From contig JAUFSD010000009.1 in assembly GCA_033030425.1 (NCBI GenBank), positions 1,116,001 to 1,180,000 on the forward strand: a stretch of 64,000 bases of DNA. Direction: 5' to 3'. Positions 24,001 through 36,914 of the stretch are shown here, in pieces. The notes beneath the pieces were generated by a model. That model did not search any database. It was not told the DNA's origin and saw only the letters and a program-made list of their open reading frames with translations. This stretch comes from Verpa conica (lineage: Eukaryota; Ascomycota; Pezizomycetes; Pezizales; Morchellaceae). The translations under genes were made by a program, and so were the position numbers. Every line of letters starts with the position of its first letter. Positions within the stretch are counted from its first letter, which is position 1.

Positions 24001-26448
24001 TGGATGATTTCTGTTGGGTGGGACTTTAGAATATTTTTATGGGATAGATATGTAGAATTTCTTTTGTTTAGGTGAAATTTAGCATGGATAAAAATAAAAC
24101 TGATTCTCCCTCATTTTACGGTCCTACTTTGTTCATATATATAAATTTCATAAATTTCACTTAATTCAGCTAGTGCTCAAACACTAATTGAAGTGTGATC
24201 CATATGTTTATATCTAAAGAATAAAAATAGGTCGTACACGTAACTTCATGGTTAATCACTCGTTTCATAATACCATCTCTTATATTAAATATCCTAGAAT
24301 CCTTGAGCTCGATCTAAAATCAATGAACCCCCCGAAATAATTAATTTACTAGGCTGGAAATGTGGTATATATATATGCAACTACTTTCCTATAAACTATA
24401 TATATAATAAGAAATTACTTATATTAAGCTTATCTAATTCAAAAGCCACTCCGAGTGGTATACAATAAAGACAAGTATTAGTTGGATGACCTAGCTAGTG
24501 TGATGCTAGCTCTTGGTATGACTTCGATAGTAAAATATGAAAAAACGGGGTGAATTTACTGCTATAGCACTACGGGATTTAATCTAAATACCGAATTAAA
24601 TCAGTAATTGAGGTATATTACTGTACTAATACCGTATTTCTCCCATATAGCTAGCGTATTGGTGAGAGTGCCGTACTGATCCCACCCCTCTTTTGGTACT
24701 GTAGTGACGATGGCGACGATTGTGGCCACTCATAATTATATGTATATGCACGGAATAAGGTAAAATGCCACTCTTGAAATACACACGGTGCGCGCAGCCT
24801 TAAATATGTCACGGCATTAGCAGGGGCAATATTCTGGCTCTCACAGCTAGCAAAATCACTAACAAAAGGATATGCGGCCTGGTATATATAGCCTTAGTAA
24901 AGCTCTATACATTTTTATTAGGCCTACATGTATTGGTATGTGTGGTTATTGCGGAATCCAACTTAATTTTTGACTGTAAAAAGTACAATTTAAAACCATC
25001 CTTAGAAACACTTAATTAGGTCATGATGAATGCTACTTATCGCATGACTAGTAGGAATGAATACCCTGAATGTCGAACTCTACCTCTCCCTGGTGGTTAA
25101 ATAGCTGAGCTGATGGGATTTCTTTTATTTTTTGCATAGCCCAATAGATTTTTAAAGTTTAGCCGGAATTTAGCTTGGCCTCTGTTCCACATCCAGATTC
25201 AGCCAGCACATTTAAGGCTGTGCACTCCATACGTATTTTATGAAGCCGACTTCCAAGTTGCTATTACGCGAGAAAATGACTCACCCATCCTAGATTTTTT
25301 ATTTTATCCTACAGTTTTCATACTAACCCGCTATTCTGGCTGGGCGGTGTGAGGATAATGTGGGTTCAGGAGGACGTACCGGACCGATGGGAATGGGTAA
25401 TAACTAAGACAACTATGCTTCCTTAGTGGTATGCCCCTATTTAGTCATCACTCCTTTTATAGAGATTGAAACTATGGTACACTGCGTATCTCGCTGGGGA
25501 TGATGTGAATGGTCTCTTGAAATAAGAACTTATATGTATTTAACTACTTGTCCGATCTTTTCCGGACGAGATCATTTGATTCTTGAGCTAAATTGATAGG
25601 ATAAATGATTTTAACCATGGAAAATAGTCCGAAAACCCCGCAATAGTAGTGAAATCAATCGCCAATGCTTTCGATTCTAAAAACAGAACCGGTGATAAAT
25701 CCGTTATAGTAGGTGTTATAGCGCGGGGTTATCATGGGTAATTATTTCCCGGAATAAAAGTGTAACTTGCTAACCAAGACTTTGGAATTCTTCTCATACC
25801 CAAAGAAGTTTATACATATAAAGTTGTGTCTCTCGTAACGGCAACTATAACGATCACTATGTGCCTTTCCATTCTGCTTTTCATATTAGCATTGATACCT
25901 CAACTTAAGAATTCCCCAATCATAGGAGACCCGAAGCATGAAGTGTTATCAATATCTCAGCCTCAGGTAAAAGAACTATGACGTTGGAACTTACTCTATT
26001 TAGGTCTAATATCCAAGGAATGTAAGAAGCCTGGTCCGGTAAGTCGTGCTAATTAATCCTGGCAAAGATTTACTACAATTCCTTGAAAAACTGACAGGGG
26101 TTAACGGCTAGACAAGCAAAAGTGAAGCATGTGCCGCAACATATTGCATTTGTCAGCAACAAATTAATGAAAACTAGAGGAGAACGCCTATTTCCCGGCT
26201 CTAAATTTTACCTCTGCATATATGTATTACAAACCTAACTCCTATTTCCTATCAATTAATAATGAGTCGGGAAAATTCCCTCTAAATTACTGGCTTTAGA
26301 TACACATGTGATCGAATTGGCGTGCTGTAAGTTTCATCGGCGAACTCATAAGCACGCTACGGAGAGAATTCCAAAGTATAAATTTACACCATTTCCCTAC
26401 AAAATAAACATACAAACCCAATAGCCTTTAGATAGAACAAGCATCAAA
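24001..26448. other. Gene-free AT-rich region
   Basis: About 2.4 kb with no open frame over 60 codons that looks coding. TA-rich tracts occur near 24366-24412. The composition is consistent with old repeat-induced mutation, but this was not measured. Confidence 0.5.
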
Positions 26449-27283
26449 ATGACAATCAGCCATAACAACAAATTTACCCTCTACTCCCATCCTCAAGGTG
26501 CAAATCCATGGAAAGTCATGCTCATTCTAGAGGAGCTTGGGCTCTCATATCATACAATTGAGATAACGGATTGGGGTGAATATACTATTCCTTGATTTTG
26601 GGGACTGATCTAATTTTGAGAATTACAGCGGACCTCAAGAAACCTGAATTTACTGCTATATGTCCTACTGGTTGCGTCCCGGTGCTGATTGATCACTCCA
26701 ATAACGATTTCACAATCTGGGATTCTGGGGCTATAATCCTTTACTTGGTTGAGACGTACGACAGTGATAAGAAGATCACATTCAATACTCTTGAGGAAGG
26801 AGCACTGGCGAAGCAATACCTCATGTTCCAGATGTCTAGTAAGTAAAAAAAAAAGGGGGGGGGGGGGGTCCAGACCTCAGTTTAAATCATGTTTATGCTA
26901 TACGATACAGCTCAGAACCGAAACTAATATCTAAAACTATAGGTCAAGGAAGCTCCTTCCGGGAGGCACTGTGGTACAGAGTATATTACCCTGAAGATGT
27001 CCCAACAGTCATATCTCGGCATTTGGCCGATATCCAAAAAATCTTTACGGTGCTATCGACTATCCTCGAAAAATCAAAAAATGGGTTTTTGGTCGGAGAG
27101 AAACTTTCCTATGCAGATATCTCTTTTTTACCGTGGAACTGGGCGTTGGACTTCATGCCAGAGATGGCAGGTTGGAGAAATGAATTCCCAGTTGTTGCTC
27201 AGTGGGAGGAGAGGCTGGAAAAGCTGGTATCAGTACAAAAGGTGAAGCAAGCACGAGCAGAGGCATTAGCCAGGATGCAGTAA
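26449..27283 (+). CDS. Glutathione S-transferase, Ure2/GstB-like (225 aa, 3 exons)
   Basis: Model: 26449-26575, 26629-26838, 26943-27283; phases fit, 226 codons with the stop. The N-terminal thioredoxin-like domain (about 5-85) begins FTLYSHPQGANPWKV and contains the cis-Pro region GCVPVLID and the glutathione-contacting WDSGAIILYL. The C-terminal helical domain carries the usual YADISFLPW element. It conjugates or reduces with glutathione in the cytosol, in detoxification or as an accessory enzyme of secondary metabolism. The nitrogen-regulator role of yeast Ure2 is not implied, as there is no Asn-rich prion region. Intron 2 starts five bases before an A10-G14 homopolymer run. Confidence 0.9.
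26845..26868. repeat. A10-G14 homopolymer run inside GST intron 2
   Basis: Ten A followed by fourteen G, directly after the donor GTAAGT of the second intron. On the transcript this is a G-rich run next to a 5' splice site. Confidence 0.9.
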
Positions 27284-28172
27284 AAACGTAGTATCAGAGA
27301 TTATATTCAGAGTTAAATTTTATAGTTTTCTCAGGTTAATGAATAATCTCGAGGATCAATCGTTCCCACGCGCGCCAGACTCCTCTGCTATCAAATTAAT
27401 TTTATATTGGCTTGATTATCTAACTAATTACCGTATACGTACCCTACTTTCTAAGAATAGGTAAAGCTTTATTACAGATAGAATCTTTTTTGAACGGACT
27501 TAGCGGCTGTTACTCAGCGCTTCCACCTATTTATTCGCCTCCTAATTCCATTCAAGTTAAAGTGTCGTTTCGTCATAGTCTATCACTCGGAATATACCCA
27601 CATAAGCGACTTTAAAACACTCCCTAATTAATTAGATAAACTATTTCATAGTAATATCAAGCGTAGTTTTATGTTAAAATCTCACTACATTTATGTAATA
27701 CCAGCACTACATGTATATATCAGATTTCCTATGTCTCTAGCTCATGCATATCCTAGCTGACTAACGTAAGGCTGACGTCGGCGTGAACTCCGAGTTTCAG
27801 CTAGTAACTATAATAATTAAAACGAAGCGGATACTCACAAGCTATTAGTAGCCTTAGGACTAATTTCTGAGGCATGATATTATTATATTCATTTACTTAT
27901 TAATATCTAAGAATTTGCGTAACAAACCACAGTAGATCAAATAGTATGTATGCACATCAATTTATATATTACCATCCGTTTTAACCAATCGGGTGCATGA
28001 TAGCTGGTACGATTGAGTAAAGAAAAGAAATAGGAATAGAAAAAGATATATATATATATAGAAAATTTACAAAAAAAATACAACATGTACAAGAATGTAC
28101 GCAGTAGTGTTCCTAAATACCCCCCCACCCCTCAAAAGAAATAAAAATAAACAAATGATTTTGTATATAGAT
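27284..28172. other. Intergenic, no gene seen
   Basis: AT-rich convergent 3' region between the glutathione S-transferase and the charged-repeat gene. A TA repeat lies near 28047-28060. Confidence 0.5.
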
Positions 28173-29391
28173 TTACAACATATACGCGTAGCATTCGCAG
28201 TATGAAAAACATTTAGGACTCTCTGTAACTAGAGCTGAATTGCTCTGATCACCCCAAGTGCTTTCAAGAAACTCGTAAGTCATATAATCAGGGGCGTATA
28301 ATATGTCGGGCGTATACGTATACGTTGGAATTTCTAAGTTCTATCAGCTTATGTCTGTGAATATGCAGGGAACGGGAAACTTACCAGTATCTGCTTCCAT
28401 GAGATATTCAGCCGAGATCTGCTGCCATTGGTAGAGCGGTATATGGGTAGGCGTTGGGATAAGGTTTTCGGGGTAACCGACATGAGCCGTTTCGGTCGCC
28501 GGTCGTTGAAGCTCGATAGGGTCACATTTCATCTCACATTCAACCTCATACTTAAACTCACCCTTAATTTTGTTGTCCTTGACGTCGGTCTCAGTCTCGT
28601 CCTCAACTTTGGTTTTAGTATCGTCCTCAACTTCTCTCTTAATCTTGCTCTCAGCTTCTCTCTTAACCTTGCTCCCAGCTTCTCTCTTGATCTCGCCCCC
28701 AAATTCTCCCTTAATCTCGTATTTAATCTTGCCCGTAGGCTTACCCTTAACCTCGATGGTCTTAGCCTCCTCGTCTTCGATCTCGCTCTCGACCCTAAGT
28801 TCCTCCAGCCGAGAAAAAATAGCTCCAACCTCTATATATACGTACTGTTTAGCCCAACTACTAACAAGAACTAGAATCATTACCCCCTACCTTCAAACCT
28901 CCGGATACATTCAAGTGCATCACATTCACAGAGGTGACCCGGAAAAACTTGTTCAAACTCACACCAGTATGAACTAGCAAGTGTTTGATCTAATTTGTCT
29001 AATACAATCTGTGAGTCGCGAAGGCTTTTCTATGCGTACAAGGACCCAACATACCTTTATACAGATATCCCTCATCCCACGTCAACACCCAATTTTTGTA
29101 CGGACCCGATACTCTTTTTTTCCCATGACCCTCCGAGGTATGACTATTCTTCTTGATTTCCCGCTCAGCTGGTGCTTCGGGACTTTGAGGCTTGACCTTC
29201 TTCATCTTCGGTGTACCTTTCGTCACCTTGGAGTCCTTAACCCCTCGCTGTTTCTTCATATTCTTTATTTCAAGGAAATTGTTTTTTGTTAGTATTTGTG
29301 TGAACGGGTGTTTAACGTCTCCTTTTGACATTGTAGAGTTGATAAATGGGGTATTATTATGATATGATGATTTTGAGATTTTTGGGGCCAT
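28173..29391 (-). CDS. Hypothetical charged-repeat protein (350 aa, 4 exons)
   Basis: Model: complement of 28173-28333, 28385-28831, 28891-28998 and 29055-29391. Every intron is phase 1 with good donors (GTATGT, GTAGGG, GTAAGT) and the sum is 351 codons with the stop. Residues 1-95 are basic and Ser/Lys-rich. Residues about 98-160 form a compact Trp/Tyr/Cys segment containing NWVLTWDEGYLYK and WCEFEQVFPGHLCECDA. Residues about 165-260 are an alternating Lys/Glu run with units like KREAESKI, perhaps a long charged single helix or coiled coil. The last 54 residues end in a Cys/Tyr-rich tail. I do not recognise the family. No signal peptide or membrane segment is visible. The exon joins were set by phase, and alternatives to the first intron shift the frame. 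Confidence 0.65.
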
Positions 29392-32300
29392 GGAGGAATT
29401 AACTGTACTGTCTGTAGCTATAAATGCTCAGACCTAGGTCGATCCAATTTGCCACTAGTAGAAAGAGGGCCACTAATTTCATGCATCCCCACGGCGCAGG
29501 GATAGGCCTATTCTCTCCAAGGCCTTAGTGTTTATGGGCGCTAGCAGGAGTATACTACCCAAAAAATTGCACAATTGCGCTTACACCATCCTTTTTGAAG
29601 GCTTAATGAATTCGAATCTACGAATCTACAGAGGTTATGGGATTTATGACTTGTCTAAAATTCGATCCTACCCTGCACTTCCTATCTGTTAGGATCACCT
29701 ACGTGCAGGCTATGATGTCTAGTGAAATTGTGATCCCACGACATCCTACTGTCGCAGTTTCTAGGTTCTTGAGAAGCCTTGTTTTGTTTTTGTTTTTCCC
29801 CCCTATCATGTGCAAGGGCAAAGAGATGTTCGATTACTGAAAGAATTTTTTGTCTGACATATGATCCAGGTTGATTGTTCCACAGGGCATTTTGCGGGGA
29901 GAGAAACCCGATATCGGAGTGAAACCCTCAGTAACTTCCAGTTATTGTAGGAAACCGTTTCACTTTACAAAGGTCTTACCGTCTCTATAAAAAAAGGGGG
30001 AGTACAGGCCCCTATAGACCGTAAGTTAGACTAGACTCTTAGCCAACTCTCATGCCCGATATACTACAAAACTGCAAGTAAAATAAGGCTGTAGAAAGTT
30101 CATATTATTGACCTTCGCGACCACACATAGCTCCTTCTAGATATACTTTTGCTATAACCGCAAGCCTGCGTGGAATAAAATAGATATGTATCTCCATATG
30201 CATAGATAGTAGGTAAGACGTATTCACTAATGAAGGGATGAACTCGGGTCTAAAAAAAATAGAAAAAGCAGAAAAATCATGTATAGAGACACCCCCCCCC
30301 TAGATATCTTTCTAAATTGAGTATATTTTTCCTTGCTGATCTTTCTAGTTCAGCCAGCTTTTGCAATATGGTCGTCCGCCGATCTGCTGCTTCGCTTACA
30401 TCTCTCCGTCGAAGCGCATCGTTAATCATGCCTTACCTCTGCGGCCAAACCAAACCCCTAAAGCGAATAGGCTATAGTTTGCCACATATGCTTCGTAAGT
30501 TAATCTCGTGTCAAAGCAGAATACTGTGTTGCTAATGAACCCCACCTGCACACATGTTAAGATACGCTATGATCTTAGTTGGCTAAGCATGAACTAATTC
30601 TGCGCAAGATGTAGAACCTCAGGTGCCCCCTGCCACGTCAAATATAAGTTTATTCCAGCCACCTCGACAAAAGTGTCGGAGTTCGTCTAGTTAGTAAGAC
30701 AAGGCCACGGCGGCTGGGTACTCCCAGTCATGTACACGAGTTCTTCGTCCTAGCCAGCCAGCCAGCCAAGCTTATAGATGTCATTTAAATCCATTCATTT
30801 ATTATAAGTAAATGGTGTCGGTGAATCGCAAAGGATAAGGGAAGGGTGGTTGACTATCAGCGAAACGAACACGTAAAACAGGGAACTAGGACGTACATCC
30901 AAGCACGACTGTCTGACAACCTCAGGGATTTCCCGCAGCGCGTATGCACATCCAAAATATATGTAAACTCAGGCCAAGAAATTGAAATATATGTAGTGTT
31001 TAAGGAATTGCGTCCTTAAATCTCATATGAAGATGTATTTGAAGGATCTGATTTTTCTTGAGGGCGTGTGAAGTGTCTAAGGGCTAACTAAAGTAATTTC
31101 AGATAAAGCACCTAAGATGCACATATTAGTTGAAACACTAAGTCTCTTAGAAGAGACATGAATCAGACCAACAGAAACGTTGCAGGATTGAACATTACAG
31201 CATAAACCATATCAGCTCTACCAACAAATGTTCGGATAGAACTACTGGATCCTATGGCCAAGAAGGCAACCAGTGATAACTGGCGAAAAACACACTAAAT
31301 AGAGGCATCTCAGTTCCATACCTTAAAGATTAATCCGATAAAGAAACAAGTCTCCTAAGGAAATTCATAGTTTTGTAGTAGAGTTGTGTCTTGGCACAGA
31401 CCAGGAGAGTGGGGGTTCCAGGCCTAGAATTTCACAGAGTGGGGTGTTCTCCTTCTTAAATTCTCCCTATTGGTTATTCGCCAACCTGTGTGTTGATCCA
31501 GAACGATAACTTATATACTTTCTAACTAAACTAAGATATCATGCGGTGCTTTAGGTATTCCTTTAAAATTCTTCTACAATGACATATAGTGGATCTCAAA
31601 CCCTTGGTTTTATGGTAAGCCTACGTACGACTACATAGCCGGTAATAGCTTTAGATATTACCAACTAACCTCTAATTTCTCAAAAATTAAGGCTAGAGTC
31701 CGGGGCTAGCTTTGTGTAGGTTGGAGGCATCGATCTTAGAGTTTGCATAGCCCCCCCGCGATCCCATAGATCAACAGAATAAGCTACAAAGGCAATCACT
31801 AAGGTTTAGGATATATCATATTATAAACGAAGCGGTATTCAAGATAGGAAAGCAGAAACGGCGTTAGATTCGTATCCAATGTATCGCAGAGGACCACGTG
31901 GGATAGCATACATACCCTACCTGAAACGGCTGCATGTGCAATGGATACTAGCTACTGGAGGCACCCTACATGATTTTTTGAAGAATATATTGGACAAGAA
32001 GCTGGTTCCGTAGATTGATTACACGATGATTCAGGTTAATTGCGGGTAACGGGCCGGCCCGTATCTATGGTGTCCTTGCTGCTAGCTGCATACCCGCCAC
32101 TACTTGCACCCACCCACATATGTGTGCTAATGTACTGTGGTCTGTGTAGTTACGATCCGTGTTAGCCAAAGGCTTTTGCGTCTTGAGCCGCGCGTGATCG
32201 ACCCCCCACCCTTCGAGCCTCCCCTTGGTTATTGCAGTAATAGTTCTTTGCATTGAACCCATTACCTCGTAGGTCTTTACATATTGACAGGGTATTGCTC

Positions 32301-35300
32301 TTTTAGAAATGATAGGTAGAATATACATGTAGTAATTTCCTACCTGCTGATGATTTCTGCATGAGGTAACCCCCCCCCCCCCCGAACACGCCCAATGCTC
32401 TTAGAACCCCTATTATTGGCAAACTGGGCTGTGCCTATTACCTGCTGATGAGTCACATCAAGTCAAACCTTAATATAATTGTTCGACCGGAATATGCTGA
32501 TGAACTAGCCATATATAAAAAAATCTCTAAAGAAGCCAGAACGCAAGCAGAAAAAATTCCCATTGATTGAAAACATTCAATGAAGTCATCCTGAGATTAC
32601 AACTCCAGCTGTAACATATCTGAAACATAAGCCTTCCCACTATCTAACCTTTAAGATAGCCTTGCTAAATTTATTGCCACCTCACACATCTTCCTCCTAG
32701 GTGATGTAACACCTCGATCCTCGGATATTGATGCCTTGAGACACTTTGCCCCGTCAAAGAAAAACAAACCAAGTGCAATTTTAGGAGGCTATCATCGATG
32801 CAATGTGATTCCGGTAGCCTGACTGATAGTCCATAATTAATTCGGTATGTGCCGGCATTGAGGAATAAGGCTCGCTTATTTCCCAACAGGTTACAGAACA
32901 AAGAACCAGCACAGCTCAGGCATCATGGGTAGCTAGATCTATGGAGGTGCACTTTCATGAAGCTCAAGTGTATCAGGCACTGCCACATTCACTCATGCCA
33001 TCACTTGTACTATCAACTGACAAAAAAGTGCTAATTAATACAAGCGTGCAGACCATGTAAGGGTTGCCATTAGCCAATCGAGTGATATTCTATGCTACAC
33101 ATGATTTCATATTGCCTGAGGGAAATAATACGCACGATAAATCTAAAGGCTCCACCTTGGTAGAACCCGAGGACTGCCGAAACTTGCCGAAATTCGGAAG
33201 TTCTACTGAACTTCTAGGTTGCATTGCAGGCAAGCGCATAGAGAAAACACAGCTAGGAATCGAAGGCCAGCCTAGCTAGCTATTTATTGGTCATATTATA
33301 CCTCTAATAGCAATAAGCTTTGAAGAGCAGGGTTTTTACAGCAGGGTTTTTACGGAAACTTACAGTCCTATTGTCATTTGATCGCTAGCCAACTTAATCT
33401 AGATTTGGGCCATCTGAGATCCTATTATTCATTGGGTACGTAGGATAAGTCCTAACACATATATGTAACAACTACCCCATTCATATTCCTCAATATGAGC
33501 CATTAAATGACAAAAGAAAAGAAGGAGTACGACATACATGTCGTGTGACGCCGGAGCAAGCTAGAACTCGCTTATTCTCGTTGGAAAAACTCGGAACCCT
33601 CATAATTACTATACTATTCACATCTCATTAGAAAAAATCTGATCTTTTTGAGGGTTTTCACGTACCTCAGCTCATACGCTAACGATATCCGGCTATAATC
33701 TACTGACTTTGTTTTCCTAATGCAAACCGCTTACAGAGTCTTCAAAAAACCTACACTTATTTATAAAATTCCGAGGACTAGTACGTATGTGGAAGAGTAC
33801 TGCATTAAGCTCTACTTGGAATTTACTCAGGAGCGACTATGGTAATACTTAGAAACATCCCAATTCATAATCTTGTATCAAGAGCTAAGGCGCCAAAGAA
33901 AAATCTTAGAAAATTCTCAACGCTATCAGTGATTTGCGTTACACTAATATCTTAACTCTCATTTTGAGTAATTGCCATATTCATCCTGTTTTGACCATAG
34001 TTAGTTTTAATGTGCTCTACAGAAGACACCTACCATCGAGTGATGGGATGTGACCCACATTACCAGCGAAGTGGCCCCGAGTTAAATCCTAGCTTGATAC
34101 ATATATATATAGTATTGAAGTTAAAAAAAGAGGAGATTTATAGAAAATCTCTTTTTGGAACGGCTTTAGTTTAGCCAAGCAAGGCCCCATTAACTAACTA
34201 ATTATAAGGAGTAACTACATGTAGTACGTACAGCATTGCAGACCACTCGTTAATAAATTCTCTGTACATAGCCCAAACTTATAACTTCAAATTTTGCCTA
34301 ATCAGTTAATGGTTAATGTGCCCGTTTCATACTAGTTCTGCATGGCTCGGACTTCCTTGCAGTTCAAGGTTTAAAGAGTATTCTGCATGGTAGACCCGGA
34401 GTCCCGGGTGGACTCCATTTCTATATTTCTTTTAGGACTGTCACGGTATATATAGATCAGCCGTACTGAAATTACCTGGAAATAGGCTCTAGTCACAGTG
34501 AAGAAGTCAGCCAAATATAAACCAGACACTTCTAGTAGCAGTCCCCCCCCCCTCAAAAAAAACGTTCAGAGAACTTTAATGTCATCTTATCCGTTCAGAA
34601 ATCATCCTTACGTACAAAATATATCCCAGTCCTAGTAACTAATGATGGACAAATACTTATCAAGATGTATCAATAGTCAAGCCCCCCCTACCCCCATCAA
34701 ACCTCCCAATTAATGAAGTTAATATTTTTACGTATGTACATAACTCTACAATTTCCTTGAATCTAGTAGTTCCAATCTTACCAAAATTCCATAGGTAATA
34801 CATTCGATAGAACAGTCATCGGATCCAAAAAGACAGGTTTTACCACTAGAGATATATCATATCTTTAACCCCACACTAGCTATCACACGAAAGGTGGTCG
34901 ATATACATCATTCTGAAAATACACTATATGCAACAGTATTACGTTTATCAAGATGTAGTAAACAGGCAAAGAATAACTCAAGTAAGACTAATCAAGTCCT
35001 TCACTATAGCCCCATCATATCCTATGTTTTGCGTCATCGCTACCTCAGTCCTTTTCACAACTACCAATCTTGAAAACCACCAAACTAGAAGAAACTAATC
35101 ACATAAGACTAAATAATCCTGATCTAGGATGGTTCATACTCTACCAGCGAGTATGTGGTTTAACTCGTAGCTATGGCCGGATATAAAGAGGTCACCACTA
35201 CGTCTCTCTAGTACAACCACAACTACATCCGTTCATTCGGCAGATATGCTGTCTAAACCCCATTCTGACCGGTGAATTACCGCCTCGGCTGTATTAAAGG

Positions 35301-35576
35301 TTCCTTTAACATATACTCACTCGACTATACCAAGGCACTTCTGGTATTTAGCTAGAAGATCGACCGACCCTTCTTATAGGAATGTTAACTTTGCCAGAGG
35401 TATAACAAAAACCAGAGAACCCAATAGCATACTAATTATGTGATAACTGTGACAAGCTAGATCTACCAAACGCAAATTTAAGGGCTAATATTGGTAACAA
35501 TTTCGATTAAGCTTGAAGTCTTGCGCGGTGTAACACGGGCTCTTCATGAATCAATCGAGTAATGAAGAGGCGTTCT
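29392..35576. other. 6-kb gene desert, AT-rich
   Basis: No open frame that looks coding on either strand. Long C runs stand out against the AT-rich background (C9 near 30292; C14 at 32370-32383; C8-C9 near 34542). The string GCTGATGA recurs three times between about 32345 and 32505. A tandem duplication of CAGGGTTTTTAC occurs near 33329-33355. This looks like decayed repeat DNA, but no element could be named. Confidence 0.5.
32370..32383. repeat. C14 homopolymer run
   Basis: Fourteen consecutive C on the plus strand in AT-rich, gene-free sequence. Confidence 0.9.
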
Positions 35577-36420
35577 CTAGCGCCGGTCGAGAGCATCTAT
35601 TATAGCTCCGTACCTTATTAAAGGCTTAAAGGTTGACATCTGACTAGATAGTACTGCGATATCAAGCGGAATTGCTCCCGAGGAGCCTATTGCGGTGAGA
35701 CTGACGCCTTTTCCCAATAGCAACCAGACCCCTTCACAGAAACAACTATAAGGCAACACCAATAAAATGTGAAGCATAGTATCAAAGGTTCTGAGATATT
35801 CTAGCAAATCTGTGTACACCGCTTTTTGTTCGAAGTTCCAATAGGGTGTACGAAAGAACTTTTTCCAGAGAAGCAATTTAAAAAGCTCCCCCCCCCGACC
35901 CTCGATTTGATACGTGTGGTATGACTGTTCTTCACGGGGTGGTGGGGCAGTACGTTCTCCCCTTCATTCGGAATATATATCAAGTGGCGTTACGCAATAT
36001 CCATCCTCTAATCTATCATATTTCACCCTTTCTATATATGGATCCCATACAAAACTAGCCGGGTTAGGATCTTCACTTTTTCTACCACCAGTCGAGCCGT
36101 TGTGTTAATTCCTTGGGGAGCCGCGCAATGGATCACCTCTGATTCATGGGACAACGCTATTACAGGCGGTACCCCTTTGTCTATAAAGAGTTTCGGGAGT
36201 TTGTTGTTGCCCTTAATCGATGCCTACACGAGGGACGGCACAGTTATATTGGCAGAGGAGGTGATAATCAAGTCAGCACCGAGCCCAAGACACTCTTGAC
36301 CAGGCGCCACATGAATCGATAACAATAACCCCGAGCCCTCACTAAAACTTTGGCGCCTCATCTAACAGCAGCTTTGGCGGCTTGCTCAATCCCGCTAGCG
36401 ACCTCCCAGGAGAGAGCAGC
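35577..36420 (-). pseudogene. Decayed ankyrin-repeat protein gene
   Basis: Read on the minus strand, several pieces match the ankyrin-repeat pattern: ALSWEVASGIEQAAKAAV near 36400, LGLGADLI and KLFIDKGVPPVIALSHESEV near 36270-36140, DGYCVTPLDIYSE near 36010-35970, and GVWLLLGKGVSLTA followed by AIPLDIAVLSS with IRYGAIIDALD near 35710-35580. They are broken by stops and frame changes, and no promoter-proximal start is visible. Ankyrin proteins of this kind, often joined to NACHT domains, form large, quickly changing families in filamentous fungi. No NACHT or other partner domain was found nearby. Confidence 0.6.
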
Positions 36421-36914
36421 TTCTTTATTTTAATTCAGGCAATAGAGCACACTCGGTAATCTTCGCACAGAAGAGGTTGGAAATGCAACGGCTTGTACAA
36501 ATTAGGTAGTAGAAATCTACTAGACTGCGGAAGTATCCCTCAATAACGACGCCGGAATATCTCGTTTGGAGAAGCTGAGGAGAAACATCTATTGATACAT
36601 TAGCCGCAATGCGCTTCTTTTAATGCTTTCGATGTTCACCTGTTGGTTGGGCGGCTAGTGATGTTTTCAAGACATAATCAATGAAGCTAGTACTTTTCCA
36701 CTCTTTGAGAGCAGCCTTATTGTGAGATTGACGATGTATGTCGTGGGTCTAACACCAGCTGGAGACATCAAATGTTACACGAACCTACTAACCCTAGCCC
36801 TCATAATATTACTCTTTTATCTCTACAGTTTCATAAGCTACAACTCTATAGAAACGAATGAATTCTTGAAAGAACGGTTTCTCTTGAAATACTAAAAATA
36901 CAACTCCAGGACCT

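Noticed and set aside
28529..28828. Arg-rich 99-aa frame overlapping the charged-repeat gene
   Set aside because: Alternative frame of the Lys/Glu repeat; splice phases favour the Lys/Glu frame.
32340..32510. Three GCTGATGA words like snoRNA C boxes
   Set aside because: No paired D boxes or terminal stems at suitable distances.
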